Notes under the pieces: model-generated
Databases searched by the model: none
Told to the model about the DNA's origin: nothing
Seen by the model: only the letters and a program-made list of their open reading frames with translations
From: Aptenodytes patagonicus
Lineage: Eukaryota; Chordata; Aves; Sphenisciformes; Spheniscidae
Length of the DNA stretch: 64,000 nt
Reading direction: 5' to 3'
Assembly (NCBI RefSeq): GCF_965638725.1
Contig: NC_134960.1
Location: forward strand, 3,474,501-3,538,500
Made by a program: the position numbers and the translations under genes
In this document: positions 6,698 to 20,335 of the stretch, in pieces
Layout: the number at the start of each line of letters is the position of its first letter
Numbering within the stretch: position 1 is the stretch's first letter

Positions 6698-9600
6698 GTG
6701 AGTTCATCCTCTCCTTACGGAGAAGTTTCATGGCCTCTCTCACTGCTGAAGTATGTTGCAGGTATCGTGCAGGCACCTAGACGTGCTTTTTTTTCCTGAC
6801 AAATTACAGCCCTGTTTCTAAAATGCCTAGGCGCTGTCCTCTCCGAGCTGAAGGGAGAAGGAGTGGGAAGGGGGAAAAATGCTCGGCAGCAAGCGCCTGC
6901 TTTGCTCCAGATTTGCTGGAGGAGCTTCTTTTCCAATTGCCCCATCCTCTAGGTTCGCCTTTACTCCGCCAGCAATCAAACCCTAATATCTAATGTAAGG
7001 ATGCCCCTTCTTTTTTCTGGGTCACAGGCTTTGGAGGTGAGCAGCTTCTGGTGTTCGTGTTCAGGGATGTGTCCCGCAGCTTAACTTTAGTTCGATGTTA
7101 CCTGCTTGTAAAATGGCCAGGTTTTGGTCTGCCTTTGGTTAGGGCTCTGTCGTGGACGATGGCCCAGAAAGTGGATCTTGTGCTTCTAAAATGGCAATAG
7201 AGGTTTTTAGAAAAAGGCTTAATGCTGCTGGAGGGCTATTCCCATCTTCTTCCTGTGAAGTTTTTCCCCCTCAGGTCAAATCAGCTTTAGTAATTCTGTA
7301 TATTCTAATGTTTGTAAGTTTTGCTATCTGAATAATTAAACTAAAGGCTTCTCTACAAAAGCTGTCTTGTCCCATCACCATCTCTATCAGAACTTCAGAA
7401 AATAATGTCACGACACGGCAGCAGATAGTCAGTGCTCGTGTCGCTCCTGGGGAGCCGGCATTGCTGCATTCATTTCAGACGTTATTCTGCATTTGTAGTC
7501 GGTAAATGAGAACAGAACATCATTTGGCTTATTTCAGTTTTAGTTTTTAACCTGTAGAGGGATAAGGTTTGAAAGAATATATAATGCCCTCCTTAATTTC
7601 AACCATTTGTTCACTCGAGGGGTAGGATGTTAAGCTGGCGTTATGAAAAATTCATGGATTGTGGGGTATGAAACTCAAGTTAAAGTGTGATTAAAATATT
7701 GTTCGCTGGAATCGCTGCCGTGGCCTCCCGCCCGACCCTGCTGGCCTGGGCGGCAGAGGGAGGGAGACAGGTCCCTCCGTGAGCCTGCCCGTACCCCCAG
7801 CACAGCCCTTCTTGGAGGAGCTGATTTCCCCGGCTGCAGGCTGTTGCAACTTTGCTGAAGTCGGTTTGCAGATATTGAGGATCTGTCCCTAAATTTTGAA
7901 GTCTTCCTTCAGTTTACAGCAAGAAAAGATGCGTTTGCAAGGCAGGGCCAATATACGTTGTTGTAATCCAAATCAGCATTTCTTCTGTTGCTTCCTGCCT
8001 CGTGTCCCTTCCTCCAGGTACCAGGCATCCCCCTCACCCCTCTAAAATATAAAGTTGCTCTCTTCTTGATACATTTTAAATGATGATACTAAATTTGTCT
8101 TACTTAAATGCATTTAGTTTGCTGCCTGGTATAGAATCTGGGTAAATTCAGAGTTACGTTAGCCCGGCAACTATTTGCTGTAGTAGAATATTTCTTTTAA
8201 TCTTAAAACCTTGTTAGATGGGCAACAAAGTGCAATAGCCTATTTATTAGCAATTAAGCTAAAAAGTAGATTGTGGTTTGTGAATTGCCTTTCGCCTTGA
8301 TAATGTAATAAAAACCCAAGAGGTTACTGTCGGAGCAACAGACAGGAGTAAATAGACTGTGCAGAACTCGAAGGGGAGAAAACTAAGTAGCAGAGAAGGA
8401 ATGATCCCGTCCCCTTGAGGGCCACGGAAATCATCCGCTGCCTCAGCCAGCTTTACTTAGGCCTGTTCGAATCCTGCAGTGTTTTACGTTGTGTGCCTTA
8501 AAAAGCTGATTTGATGTTTTCAGCTAAAAATCTGTTACCTAACAGACATGGGAAGATTTCTTCCTCAGATAAAGGCCGGTCTTTCACTTTTTCAACTTGG
8601 TACAATAGCTATTCCGATACATCTTTCTGGGCAATTCTGTCTTGTATTTATATTGACTGCGCAAAGGTTATCATAGTAAAGTATGTATTGCTCTCATATA
8701 GATTTATTGCTGCTGTGTATACTATGTAAAGTGTGGGCTATAATCTGGTGGCTGCTTCCAATAATTGAGGAGGTCAGATCTGTGACCGAAGATTGCAGAT
8801 ACTTAACCATCCATAAAAGTGTGTTTAATTAACACTTTAGCACAAGTAGAGTCGGGGAGGAGGGTTCTGTGAGTGAATGGGATTATGTATCACAGTCATG
8901 CATGCTCTTGGTAGTGGAGATTGTATTTTGGTTAATGGGGCTTCCTGGAAATGGTTGTTTGCAGCTAGGATTACTTTCAGAATCTTCAAAAAATAAAAAT
9001 TAAAAAATTAACCCAGGAGTACTTTGGCAAACTGTCAGGGCTTTACATTTAACTGATTGAAAAATATAATTCGGTTCCCTGAAAGACGAAGGGTGGCCGG
9101 CACTGAGGCTGTGGGTTGAACCCCCGCCCTGCAACGCACCATAAAACCACATTTTTTTTTTTTCTGCGGGCTCCCTCCGAACCCCGGCAGGGTGCTGCGA
9201 GCGGCGCTGGAGCCGGCCTGGAGGGCCTGCCTGGGTGGGTGTGTCGCTACCGGCATTACTGGTGTGCTGCTTTCCTTTTTTCTTTCTTATTTTCTCAGCA
9301 GCATCACTTTTGCTTTGTTTCCCTCAAGGTGGTTGTAGCCCACTAACTGTTACACTGCTCACCCCAGCATCCTGCTAGGCTGTCCGCATCTCCCCAGCCA
9401 AAATTGTCTCTTTTTACCAAAACACACCCACTTGTGTTGTTTACATGCTCTGGTGTCGCTCCCAAGTGATGCACTGAACATGTCCGGGTACCTGACATCA
9501 GCAGCAGCACCAAGCCCAGCTGATATCCCCAGTGAGCAGCAGGATGCGGCAAGAGCCACCCTGCAGCGGGCTGATCCTGGGCGTTCGGCTCGGTGGGCCA

Positions 9601-11189
9601 CCGTTGCTGCAGGTGGCAAACGCCACTTTAGGGTAATTCAGCTGGAGTGATGCTGGTTTGAGCACGCGCAAGTAGACTCGACTGGCAGCAGAGCTATCAA
9701 AGAGAGAAAAGAGGGCTGGGGGGTGGCCAGGGCGCGCAGGTGAAGCTGCTCCTGGAGCTGGGGACAAGGCAGCGGGCTGAGCCCGGGTGTCCTGTGTTTT
9801 GGGAGCGTGCTGTGAGCCCCCGTTGGCTGGCCGGGCTGGGGAGGGCACGCTCTCGGTCAAATGTGTTAAGAGCATCTCAGCGCAGACTGTGCATGCATCC
9901 GAAATGTTGAAATTTTGCAAGGCACCAGGAGAACCGTTTCTCACCCGGCTCTCGGGTGTCGCGTGCGTGATGGTTCATGACTCTGCTTTGATTCTCCCGA
10001 CTCTTGCAAAGTCCAGCTTTTCCTAGAGTGGAATATATAGGATTTGCCGGTGAAAAATCTGCAAGAAACTTCCAAAGAAAATTAACAAGTTGAGGAACTG
10101 TTTTTCTAAATGAAATATAAAATCATAAAACTATATCCTTTTTTTAAATAGTACAAATGACTTTAAATCAAATTAAGATACATCCTTAGTAAGAACATCA
10201 GCCTTTTAGGTGGTTACAAACATTAGAGGTCAGACATGGTCAAACATGTTAACACTTTGATCAGATTAAAATATTTTTCTTGCTACAGTTGTATAATTGA
10301 GTTTAGACCTGAGGGGGTTTTCTGAACATTGTTATATCTTGTACCATGTGGTAGTTAAATGGTAGAAGGAGCACTTACAAGTTCCTTTAAGTTCCTTTTG
10401 TAAATAGGTTTATAAAATAGGGGAATGAGCTGTGCTGTCCCGTATGTAGGGCACAAGCTCTCCCCACTCCAGTTGATGGGAGAGCTCCCGGAGGAGCTCT
10501 TCACACCTTCTGTGCACCTCTGTTGTGTCTAGTGAGCATGTAAGGTGTGTGAAGGCAGAACTAAAATGTTTATATATAAAGCTGAGGCATTGGACTTTCT
10601 GTCTGTGTGAGAAGCAGAGGTCCAAGAGCCTCTATTTCTTTGGAAAACAGACACTACCTGATTTTCATAATTATTAAGTTGTCTAACCAGAGCTCACATA
10701 GGAGCAGAAGGGTGGTGGTACCTTCCCAAGCTCTACACATCTGAAGTCCGCAAATGAGGTGGCAGGCCTAGGAAATAATGCCGATGTTCGGAGCCTGCTC
10801 CCTGCGGTCCGCTGGGCTCCTTGAGCTTGGTTCCCGTTGAGTGGGTTTGGAATGTCCCCTTGGGCAGGGCAAGATGAAAGTGCGGTTACTGCTGGCCTGG
10901 GGCCACAGGTCCCAAATGCCTATCATGAGGTCGAAAAGCACGGAGCTGAAAGCCTCCTGCTGCCCTTCGCCGGACAGAAGCTCAAGCAGCAGCAGCTGAG
11001 CCCTAGGACACGGCTACCTCTGCTGCAGCCCCCTTCCCCCAAGGCTGCTCCATCCTTTTGCAGGAGGAGGCTGTTGCCCCCACAGCAGTTGGCGGAAGGA
11101 AACATGCAGCTCAGCTGCTTCTGCGTAGAAGTCTTTCTGTCCTAGCTTGCCCTATCAGGGCAATAGTTTAGTATTGCTTTTTCCTGTGT
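6698..11189 (+). other. TCF7: Proximal part of TCF7 intron 3
   Basis: This is the first 4.5 kb of a 49,968-bp intron. It is mostly AT-rich unique sequence with scattered T-runs and a polypyrimidine stretch near 9268-9300. No coding exon, RNA gene or clear transposon was recognised. Open frames of 60-150 codons around 9.0-10 kb match no family and lack splice support. Intronic enhancers may be present but cannot be called from sequence alone. Confidence 0.6.
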
Positions 11190-11190
11190 C

Positions 11191-11235
11191 GAGTTCTGAT
11201 CCTGCTGAAACCAGTGGGAAAACTCCCTGGAGTCG
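11191..11235. repeat. Fragment of an ancient amniote interspersed repeat
   Basis: The words CCTGCTGAAACCAGTGGGAA and AACTCCC resemble the widespread sauropsid repeat with a TTGAAATCAATGGGAAAACTCCC core. Two other diverged pieces of the same kind appear later in this intron, near 40634 and 41756. The match is by eye and short, so family and orientation are uncertain. Confidence 0.35.
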
Positions 11236-14200
11236 CCTTGTGATGGGGATTTGTCGCTGCTGCATCCCTCTCCAGATGTTGTGCATGGAGGGAGGGCAGC
11301 TGCAAGCAAACGGTAGCTCCACGTGTTACCAGAAGTGCCTGCTGCTGTGGGAGAGCAACATCGCTGGCAGCTTCCCAGCCAGGTTCCCTGGCGGCAGGGC
11401 TTGCACTACGGGACCTCGCCAGGACAGTACTCTGTCCCCATAAATTGTTATATTCCCGGCAGAAAGCGTTAGGAGTGCGGTGGCTGTTGATGGACGTCCT
11501 GGCAGACAGACAGATGAGTAATTTGTTCCCTCCTGACCAGAGCGAATCCACTTCTTCCAGCTCTTCTACCTAGCTTGAAATAGGATAATGGTGAAAATAA
11601 CTTTTTATATTAAAGCGTAATGTTGGATAGGTGGATGTACCAAGGCACAGGGCTTCCGAGGTCATTTATTGCATGTCTGATTCAGCCTTGGTTCTCCCCC
11701 AAGGAAAATTCTTGCGTTAATTTCTGAGTTCATATCACACCCTCAATTTTGAAGCAGAACTTCCCTTTGAAATAAATTAGAGAGTTCTGCTTAAGAAGCA
11801 GTGACATGATACAGCACTGCCTGTGTGTGGTCTAATATAACCTTATTTTTAAAATTGTTTGGAATGAAAAAAAGAGAAAGAAAAATGTCACAGGGAAACA
11901 AAAGCAAGTTTTATGTAAATCCATGCATGTGAATAAGTGTGCACGTGACCCAGGCAGTTCAATATCGGCTCTCCCACTGGGATTGCTTCGCAGGCTACCC
12001 TGGAGCTGGCTTCCCAGGCACGGGATGCTTTGTCAGTGGGGAATTGCTATGAGATTATGTATGGTAAAGGCACCGTTCCTGCCAGCTTCCAACTGTTGCT
12101 GTTTGTGAAATGTTATTAGCTCAACCGGTTGAGAATTTGGAGAGAAAAGCAAAATCTAACATCAGCCCAAGCTCCCAAAGCTCATCCATGTTAATGATTA
12201 ATATTTTTGAAATTTTAACTGTGAAGAACAAAGTGATGTGGGGGTTAGCGGCACACGACATGTCCAAGATGAAAGAACAGAGCTGGTCTGGTATCCAAAG
12301 CTGTAACTGAGAGAAGGGGCGAGCGGCAGGAGGGTGGCAAGGAGCTCTGCAACATGCTCTTGCTGCTCGCCGGCAGGACGTGTGTCGCCTCGCAGCTTGC
12401 AGTCCCTTTCCTGCAATAATTCTACAGGCACCATTAAATTCCTGCGCTCGGGTGGAAACTCTGAGAAGTCTGTACGGTCGGGTGTGCTGGCATTTGCTCT
12501 TCGGAGGTACCCATTCAAGTAACCACGCGTGTGTTCCTGTGCCTAAACAGACATTGCCGACTCAGTAGGGATGACTCTCTGCTCTCAGATCATCTGTGAA
12601 GGGCCAGATCCTAATCACAGGCTGAATCCCTCTCTATCTGTAGCGTGATCTGCAAGTGAAGCAGGTTTTCAGGATACGGGTGGTGTGAGCTGCACACCTA
12701 AGATTGCAAGCTGGTCCGGACTGTGTGTGTCTGTGTGTACATGACATGATGCTTATTGGTAAAGCACAGCCAAGTGCTGAGAAACATCAACAGTTTTGAG
12801 GAAACATCTACACCTTGCCATTAATTTCGCACCCGCAGTTCTTTGTCTGCCCTTTGGCCGTGAGTGATTCAGCGAGACAGAATTTAGCCTTCATTTCGTA
12901 CGGGTTGGCCTTTGAGCCCCCTCGCTAATTTACCGTAGAGAAGGTGAAGGAAGGACCCATACATCTGTGAGCATTGTGTATGCTCATGGAGAGGCTGTGC
13001 TGGACAGGGTGGGTTTGGGTGAACAACAGGCGAGCATGTGCTGCCATTCAGTTACTAAAATCTCCTGCACCATGTGTGAGTCACAGATTCCTCAAGACAT
13101 CCTCAAGGATTGTCTTCTGTCTGTTGCATTGATTTGAAGAGGGACTAGATGCCAGACATCCCCAGCACTTCCCTCTTGGAGAGGGCATTGCCGCTGAGGG
13201 AGCTTCTCCCCATCCCACCCCTCCGAGGCTTTGGGCTGTCCGCAGCCATCACATAATGCCTCTCCTTTCCTTTGCTGCTCATTTCCTTGGTTTCCCATGC
13301 CTTTGCTGCTCCAGCTCACTGCTCTTGGTGCCAGGAGATGGCTTACGTCAGCATCTCTCCCAGCCTGATGTGTATATGCTCTTACCTCATCATTTACCAA
13401 TGGTGGGTGGAGGGCACAGAAGTAGGAGAGTAGGTACAAGTTGCTTCCTGAACTCTTTGCAGAGCCACTGCAGGAGGGGAAAACTTCTCAGCCTGACCAA
13501 ATCCCAGGCTGGTGCCAAGGTGGGACGTGTGAGTCCCCCTCCACAGGCTCTTTCAGGTGCTATTCTTCCAAATCTCCCTTTAAAAATAGGCTATAACATG
13601 ATACTTGCTCATTAGTCTCTGTGTCTGGAGGATGAAACAGAGGTTCAGTAGGAGGACGGGTGACTCAGGGGGTTGGTAACAGGATACAGGGCTGTTCGTT
13701 TCCTAGTTTCCAGTTTTAATCCAGCTGAATCAGTAAAGACCAAACGCCTGTTCTGTCTGCTGACTTGTCCAGTGGTCTGTCCGGGAGGGCACGGCTCCCT
13801 CCGGCCCCCAGGCAGGGCGAGTGTTCCATGGCGTGAATGATGAGATGTCCTGGGAACCTGCAAAGTCTGTACCAAGCCCTCTGCAAATGTCAGCCGAGGT
13901 CTTCGTTCTCACCTTGGGACTGCCGGTTCAGCACATGCTGCTGGCTCACAAACCCACCTACTTCATTTCTTAAAGGAAGCGATTGCAACATCATGCGCCT
14001 CTGAGCCTTGATAACAGCAGGATCTTTTTCTTGGTCACCTCCCAATGATCTTGGACAAAGAGCTCTCACCTTCACCTCCTTACGGAGCAACTTGTCACTG
14101 CTCTGTCCTGTGGCCCTTTTCTCTGATTTTTGCCTTTGGGTCTTTATAATTTATGACCCTTCCCAAAGTTATGAAGGACTATTCCACCACCGCTGCCTCT

Positions 14201-17200
14201 GTGAAGCTGTTTCACAGAGAAAGTGGAACATTTAGTTAATACTGAGGATGGGGAGGGTTAGCAAAACCTGGCAGAACTAGCGGTACCCATCCAGAGCATC
14301 CTGCTGGCTGGAGGCGCTGGGCAAGAGGTCACTGAAGTGGCTTTAAACCACCGCTCCTCTCCCGTCCGCCGCTTCGGTGCTAAACACAGCTCGGCTGCAA
14401 TGAAAAGAATCTGGTTCATTGTGTTTCACGGGGTCCCAAAATTAGTATTTTGTTAAACAAAACAATAAACTCAACAATGCTGTGGTAAGTTTTCAAAACC
14501 AAAGTAAAACTGGATACTAGAATCTAGAGCACTTTTCCCCTCCGGTTATAACAACTTGACATTTGATTAAATGATAGGCAAAAAAAGTCTCAACAGTATC
14601 TCCTTTGTTCTATTGAGAATCTGGAACTATAATATACAAAGTGCACGTCTGCCTTGAAAAGCTACACAGTAATCATGGACTGACCAAAAAAAAAAAGACT
14701 TTTTTTAAGTGATTCAACTTACACGCTATATGTTGAATTTGTTTTCTGCTGTGGTTTGCTCTGAGGAATAGCATACACGAGCGTGAACAGGTTCTCCTCT
14801 GATGGGACTTGCGCAAAAGCAAAATGTGAAAGCCCAAGATCATAAAGTATGCTTGACTCGGCACGAGGGGGACACAATTATAAATACACTTGTGGAAGAA
14901 GTGCTGGGGAGATGCTCTTCCCAGCAAAATGCTCCGAAAGGATCAGAAATGTGGAATTTTTATTCTAACACGGAGGAGATGACACTGCAGAGATTGCTTT
15001 CATGTTTAGGAAATAAACCATCGTAAGATCTACCACATGAAAATCTGTTCTTAGCACGGAGAGGCTGATGAGTTGGTTCTCGTTACGTGCCGCTGCCCTG
15101 GAATTACTGGCGCAGGAGCGGAGGTAGCGAGGAGGAGTTGTCTTCTACAAACCCCGCTTTGTATGACTTTGCCCTAAAAGAAGAAAGGCCGATTCTAACG
15201 TGGGAGACAGTGCACAACCCCCGACACGAGCATACCCGAGGTCGAAATTTGGCCTTTGAGCTTTGGCTTCCTGCTATAACTTACAGAGTGTGGCATTGCC
15301 AGCTTTGAAATCCGGCTGTCCAAAGGGACGTGCGGATTCAGAAATCCAGGTGACGTTTTGCAGGGTCGCGTCGTGCTGTGCTGAGTATTCCTTTGGGACA
15401 GCCAGTGCTGTCACATAGGATAAATTAAAGTATGCATATTAACCTAAATCCAAAACAGAAGCAAGAATGTTAAATAAGGAATAAAATATAAAAAAACCCA
15501 CCCAAACCTTTTTGTTTAACTTTCTCTGATACAAAGCAATTTCTCCGGGACTGTACACCATATGAAACACATTATAAATGCTCTTGTAAAATCCACATCA
15601 TTATACCACATGAAAGGCTGGGTCCTAAAAATAGCCATTCAGAGAGGATGCAGGCTAGTAGCAATTTCGGTGATCATGAAATAGTTGTGTTGACATCTCT
15701 ATGCATGCACACCCACAGAAAGCTTTGACTTTTGAATATTCTTAGCAACGTTTGTGCTTTATGGAATTTTCCACGTTCTGGTCCCATGAATAGTCTCTTA
15801 CCCGGGGTGTTCCTTTCTGATCTTCTCCCCATGTTTCTAACCCTGATTTCATTGAGAAAATGGGTAAATTTTTTTTTTTTAATTTTACATGAAACTCTTT
15901 CCTTGCTATCAGTTTGACAGTTGACAGTATCAGTTATATTTCCCTGTCTCCTATCAATGGAAATATTTTCTTTTCCCTTCAGTAGACGCGCACATCCCTG
16001 ATATTTTGGAGGGCTAACTGTCAAAATGTAAACCTAGAGCATTAGATGATAACACGAGGAGCTGCCACATCTACCCGGCCTCTGTATCTGCGGTAGTATT
16101 CAAAAGAAAGTAAATGAAATCTACAGTAATTATACAGTAATGTATCCACAACAAAAAAATTTCTTCCTCGTCCCAGTGATCAGAACTTGGCTTTTGTTTT
16201 GAAATATGAAAGGATGCAGCCTCCTGCCTTTGGTGTGTTTGCAGCAAAGCCCTGGCTGGGATAAACTGCCATAGCTCTGGGATAGACAACAGAGTCCTGC
16301 CAATTGATATCACTGGAGATCTCTTTGAAGAGCTCATCAGATTTTATTTTATTACTGTTGTGTTTTGGTTTTAGCTTGTTATTTGTTTGAAATCATTACT
16401 ATAGGGATAGTTTTCAGAAAAACGTTTGAATCTTCAGTGCTGATCTCTTGTTTGCATTTTTCTTTTGTAAGTAGAGATGGGGATGCTGGAGACGTACACC
16501 CTCAAACACGAGGATGTCTGAAGGTTGTGGTTTAAGTCTGTCCAGGGTTTTAAGTGTGTGGCCCCTCTAAAGCCAGTTGGAAACAGCCTGTTTCCTCAAA
16601 ATGAGTTTGCTTTTGGAATTGGAGCAAAATCTTTGGAGATAGCAAATGAAATAATAGGGTGTTGAAGAAAATGACATTGCTTCTTAAATAGCTGGCATGA
16701 AAATCATTAAGTCTGAAGTTTCATTCAAATCAGAAGTAGCTGTGGTTGTAATGGGGCAGGACACAAACTCTTCAAGCAGTGCAATTCAGAGTGATTCACT
16801 CTGAGACTTGCCGTCGTTCTCCAGGTTGTTTTAACTTAAGGGCAGCTCTTGTCCCTTGTCCAGCTCTGGAGTCCTTTTCCCATGGAAACAGGCTCTCAAG
16901 TTTTCAGATCGATCAGTTGAATTCCTGCAGGCTGTTAGCAACTTTGAAGAATGAAATGCTGTAAAATGACATCACAGAAATGTGTTTGCTGTTGCTAATT
17001 TAGCTCCGTAAAGCAGCTGGACAGGGGGAGGTGGGAACACCTTGACAAGGCAATAATTTTATCTAAACCTCATAGAGTAAATGCATTCATTTCTAAATGC
17101 AGTCGGCAGTAATTTAAGGATAGATTTCCAACTAAGTGCTAAGAAACGTTGGCTCATGTTGGCATACGTGCTCTGTGTAATGCAACAGATACTGATGTTT

Positions 17201-18029
17201 AGAAAAAGCCAAAAAGTTTTTGAACGCTTCCGGCTTGAAGTTAACATCATGCCTAAGTCCTTTTGTGTTTTCTGTAATTAATTTGATGGCTGAAACCAGG
17301 GTTATATCTGGTAATGTAAGTTTTTTGCTATCTGGTGAACACTGTGCTTTTCCTGCTAGGAGCAGAATTTAGGTAAAAACACTAAATGTGTGCTGGCTGG
17401 GACTTCTGACAGCACTTGAACAAGAGTTGTTGTAGAGAAAATTTAATTTCCTCACTCAAGAGGACAGAAAATTACCTAATATGTCAGTGCCAGTTGCTTG
17501 GTTATTGACATTTACTGGAAATAGTATATAACTACATGCATATATTTAAACTTTGCAAAATGAAGTGTTTTAAATAATATACTATTTGTACAGATCTAGT
17601 ACGTGGATCTGCATATAAATGCATACTGAGGGATGAGGCAGGCTGCAGTGAATCCCTGAAAGATCAGCTTGTGTATCCAAAAGCATCACTCTTCATCCAA
17701 ATTTGCTTCTAAAAACAGCGCCGTGGTAAATGGCTGACTCCTGGGCGGGTGCGTTGCTGTTTGCCGTGGGTGGGAGCTGCCTCGCTCCTGCCTGCGCCCT
17801 GGGAGTTCGTTTGATACGGAGCCGAACGATCCTCTTACCGGAGAGCGCCAGGTGCCGTGTCAGACGCATGTAAATAGTCAAATAAACAGACTTTAGTAAC
17901 ACCAGTTGTTTATGTGTTAACACAGGATGTTCTCAAAATCAGGTAAGAAGTGAGGCATGTTACCAAGTTTTATAGCAGAGGAACTGGATAGTCTTGTAAC
18001 TGCCATGCAGGGCTGCGGCGGAGGAAGCG
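11236..18029 (+). other. TCF7: TCF7 intron 3, 11.2-18.0 kb: no gene seen
   Basis: This is unique-looking intronic sequence of mixed composition. There is a short TG-rich patch near 12721-12740 and several A/T-runs. Open frames up to about 127 codons occur on both strands but have no recognisable domain, no consistent splice sites and ordinary intron composition. Nothing else can be supported. Confidence 0.6.
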
Positions 18030-18150
18030 TGGTTTTATCCCAGCTTCTGCTCCCAGTCCCCCGGGAGCTTGTTTTTCCGTGACTCAGTTTCCCCCAGGAG
18101 CGTTTTGAAGCTTTATCGTTTCATGTGTAAGCGATGTTTGGAGAGCACTG
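18030..18150 (+). repeat. MIR-like SINE fossil
   Basis: The order of motifs follows the MIR consensus in the sense direction: a TCCCAGCTTCTGC-like word, GTGACTCAGTTTCCCCC, and then GTAAGCGATGTTTGGAGAGC resembling the GTAAAGCGCTTTGAGA tail. Heavy divergence indicates a very old insertion. It could also be a related amniote SINE with the same core. Confidence 0.55.
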
Positions 18151-20204
18151 CAGGGAGAGCCACGTCGATACTGAAAAAAAACATAAAATCCAACACAGGC
18201 TGCTGTGAGAGGGGATGTTTCAGAAACAATCAGAGAAGGACTAGCCAAAAAAAGTAAGCTGTGCTGCTTATTAGACCATTTACTTCAAGATATTAAACAA
18301 ATTGCAATTTCATAATCTTTTAGCAAGTTGCAGGTGGCCCTAAAACCACAACTCCTTCAAGGCGGTTGGCATCTTTTCTTGCTTTAGAAACAAATCACTT
18401 TTTCAGCCGAAACGGTAATTTCATAGAGTGGCATTAGTTGGATGGGCACGATGACTGGATGGTCCAACACGTTGTCTCAAATACACATGCCGTACAAATC
18501 AGCACTATTAAACCGAGGACAAAATGTCATGTCTTATTTACCCACTTGTAATATGCTGATGAGAACAACCTCCAGGATTGCACGGCGTAGTTTTTGGACA
18601 CATGTACCAAACCCCTGGATGCATAATTCAAATTCCTTGTCATGAAGAATGAGTCTATTTATCTTGGAACCTTTTTTACTTAAACAGTAATCTCTAGGAA
18701 ATCATTTGTTAACAGTAGTTAGCTGCCAGTTTGTCAGTTAATGGCTTGAGGCAAAGTCAGAAGCGAATCAAATCTTTTCCAGGGAGATGCTGCTGTCGCA
18801 TGTGGTGCAGAAAGGTTTATAACAGAAAGCATTAGAGGAGGCAGTCAGATGAGTTCAGTCCAACTTTTAGAAACACGAGGAAACTCAGCATGATGGGGTA
18901 GAGACAGCCGTTTTGCTAGTGCATCCATTTGTAAAATATTAAAGCCATCAGTCGTGCCCATGTCAACTTCTAAGCCTAAATTTTCCTTACTGGAGGCTCC
19001 AGGTGTGAGCGCGCGGAGGCCAAAACCACATGTGTTCGCCGTGGCTGGGGCTCTGCCTCGCGCCCCGGGCATCTCCGCATCCCGGGCATCTCTGCACCCC
19101 TGGTGCAGGGGCAGCCGGGTGGGAGAGCCGGGGTGCAGCCCTCCCAGCTCAGCCGGGGTGCCGTGGGGTGTCTGCCAGGGCAGCAGAGTCCTCCAGCTCT
19201 CAGACGTTATCATTTCTCTATAAAAGTCTAGCAGCGAGTTTCAGTTAGGTAATGAGAGTTATCTGATTTCTCTTTAATCTGAGCAGCATCGCTACAGCGT
19301 GATAACCTCGACTCGCTGTTTATCTCGTTCTGGGTGCTGCAGGGAGAGAAGTGGCAAGAACGGGTGAAAATTCGCTGGAAAATGAGCTGAGGAAAGTCGT
19401 CCTAATCTATACCAAATCCCTCCTTCTTGCAGCAGAAGCGGGTGAGAAATAACTGCCCCGAGTAGAAAGTCTCCCATGAAGCCACAAAATCCAGCTGAAG
19501 TAAATACCACTTCCCTGCAGCATTATCTCCCACTCCGTGCAGTCTACCCACAGAGGATGGTAGGGTGTAGGAACTGGCAGGGGATTAATGGCAGCCCGGT
19601 TCATAAAAAATTCTGCTGCCAGAAGGACGTGGGACCCAGACAGAAGTAAAGAGGGGCTGGTTCACTCTGCAGATGCCCCCAAGTGCTATTTGTCTGAGAG
19701 CAGATTTTCCCACAGATCTTTGGCCTTCATATTATTTGAAGAACCCCCTCTGCAGCTGCAATCCTTCCCTCCCCCGAGGGAAAAACAGGGTGGTAACTTT
19801 GTGAACTGAATGGTGTGGAGGTTTAGGAGTACTGCCATGGGAGGGGAAGATTTGGCTCATTAGCGTGGAACATTGTGTTGCCAGGAACAGAGTTTTGGGG
19901 CAGAACTAATAACATGGAAGCAGATGCAGTCAGCTTTTATTAAACTGGTTTGTAGATGACTTTAAGTAGGCAACAGTTGTATCTGGGGCTTTCCTTGCGA
20001 AAGGCAGAATGGCAGACCCCAGCAGCAGAGCCTGGCTTAGATGCTGGCTAACAAGTACAGAGAAGCCAACCAAATCTCTGGATGTAAGGAAAAAATTCTC
20101 CCAAATGTATTTAAAAAACAAAAAACAACAAAAGACTTTGTGGTTGTGTTACATTCTTTAGACTCTTACAGTCCACACATCTCACTTGGAGCAAGGAACA
20201 GCTG
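18151..20204 (+). other. TCF7: TCF7 intron 3, 18.2-20.2 kb: no gene seen
   Basis: This part is mixed AT-rich and GC-rich sequence with a locally CpG-containing patch near 19005-19150. A TTCATAGAGTGG word at 18420 faintly resembles a CR1 3' end but is too short to call. No exon is supported. Confidence 0.55.
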
Positions 20205-20335
20205 TAGAGTCATAGAGTTTATAGTCTGAAGGACCCAACGTTATATCATCTCCTCTTTACCATGGCGTATCATCTCCTCTATGCCATGGACTCCTGAATT
20301 TCACTCAGTTACCCCAATAGCTGGATGTACCATTA
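20205..20335 (-). repeat. Old CR1-type LINE 3' end fragment
   Basis: The stretch contains AGTCATAGAG, then CTGAAGGACCC, TATATCATCTCCTCT, GCCATGG and ATTTCACTCAGTTACCCC in that order. This is the order seen in reverse-oriented CR1 3' ends of turtles, crocodilians and birds (ATCATAGAT, GGCCAGAAGGGACC, GATCATCTAGTC, CCTCCTGTATAACACAGGCCATAG). A short internal duplication of TATCATCTCCTCT is visible. The element is 5'-truncated and diverged, as is typical for CR1. Confidence 0.6.

Noticed and set aside
12595..12640. Amniote repeat word GGGCCAGATCCTAATC
   Set aside because: It is too short, and the flanking sequence does not continue any consensus I recognise.
18419..18465. Second CR1 3' end (TTCATAGAGTGG)
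   Set aside because: Only about a dozen bases agree and the downstream order of CR1 words is not maintained.
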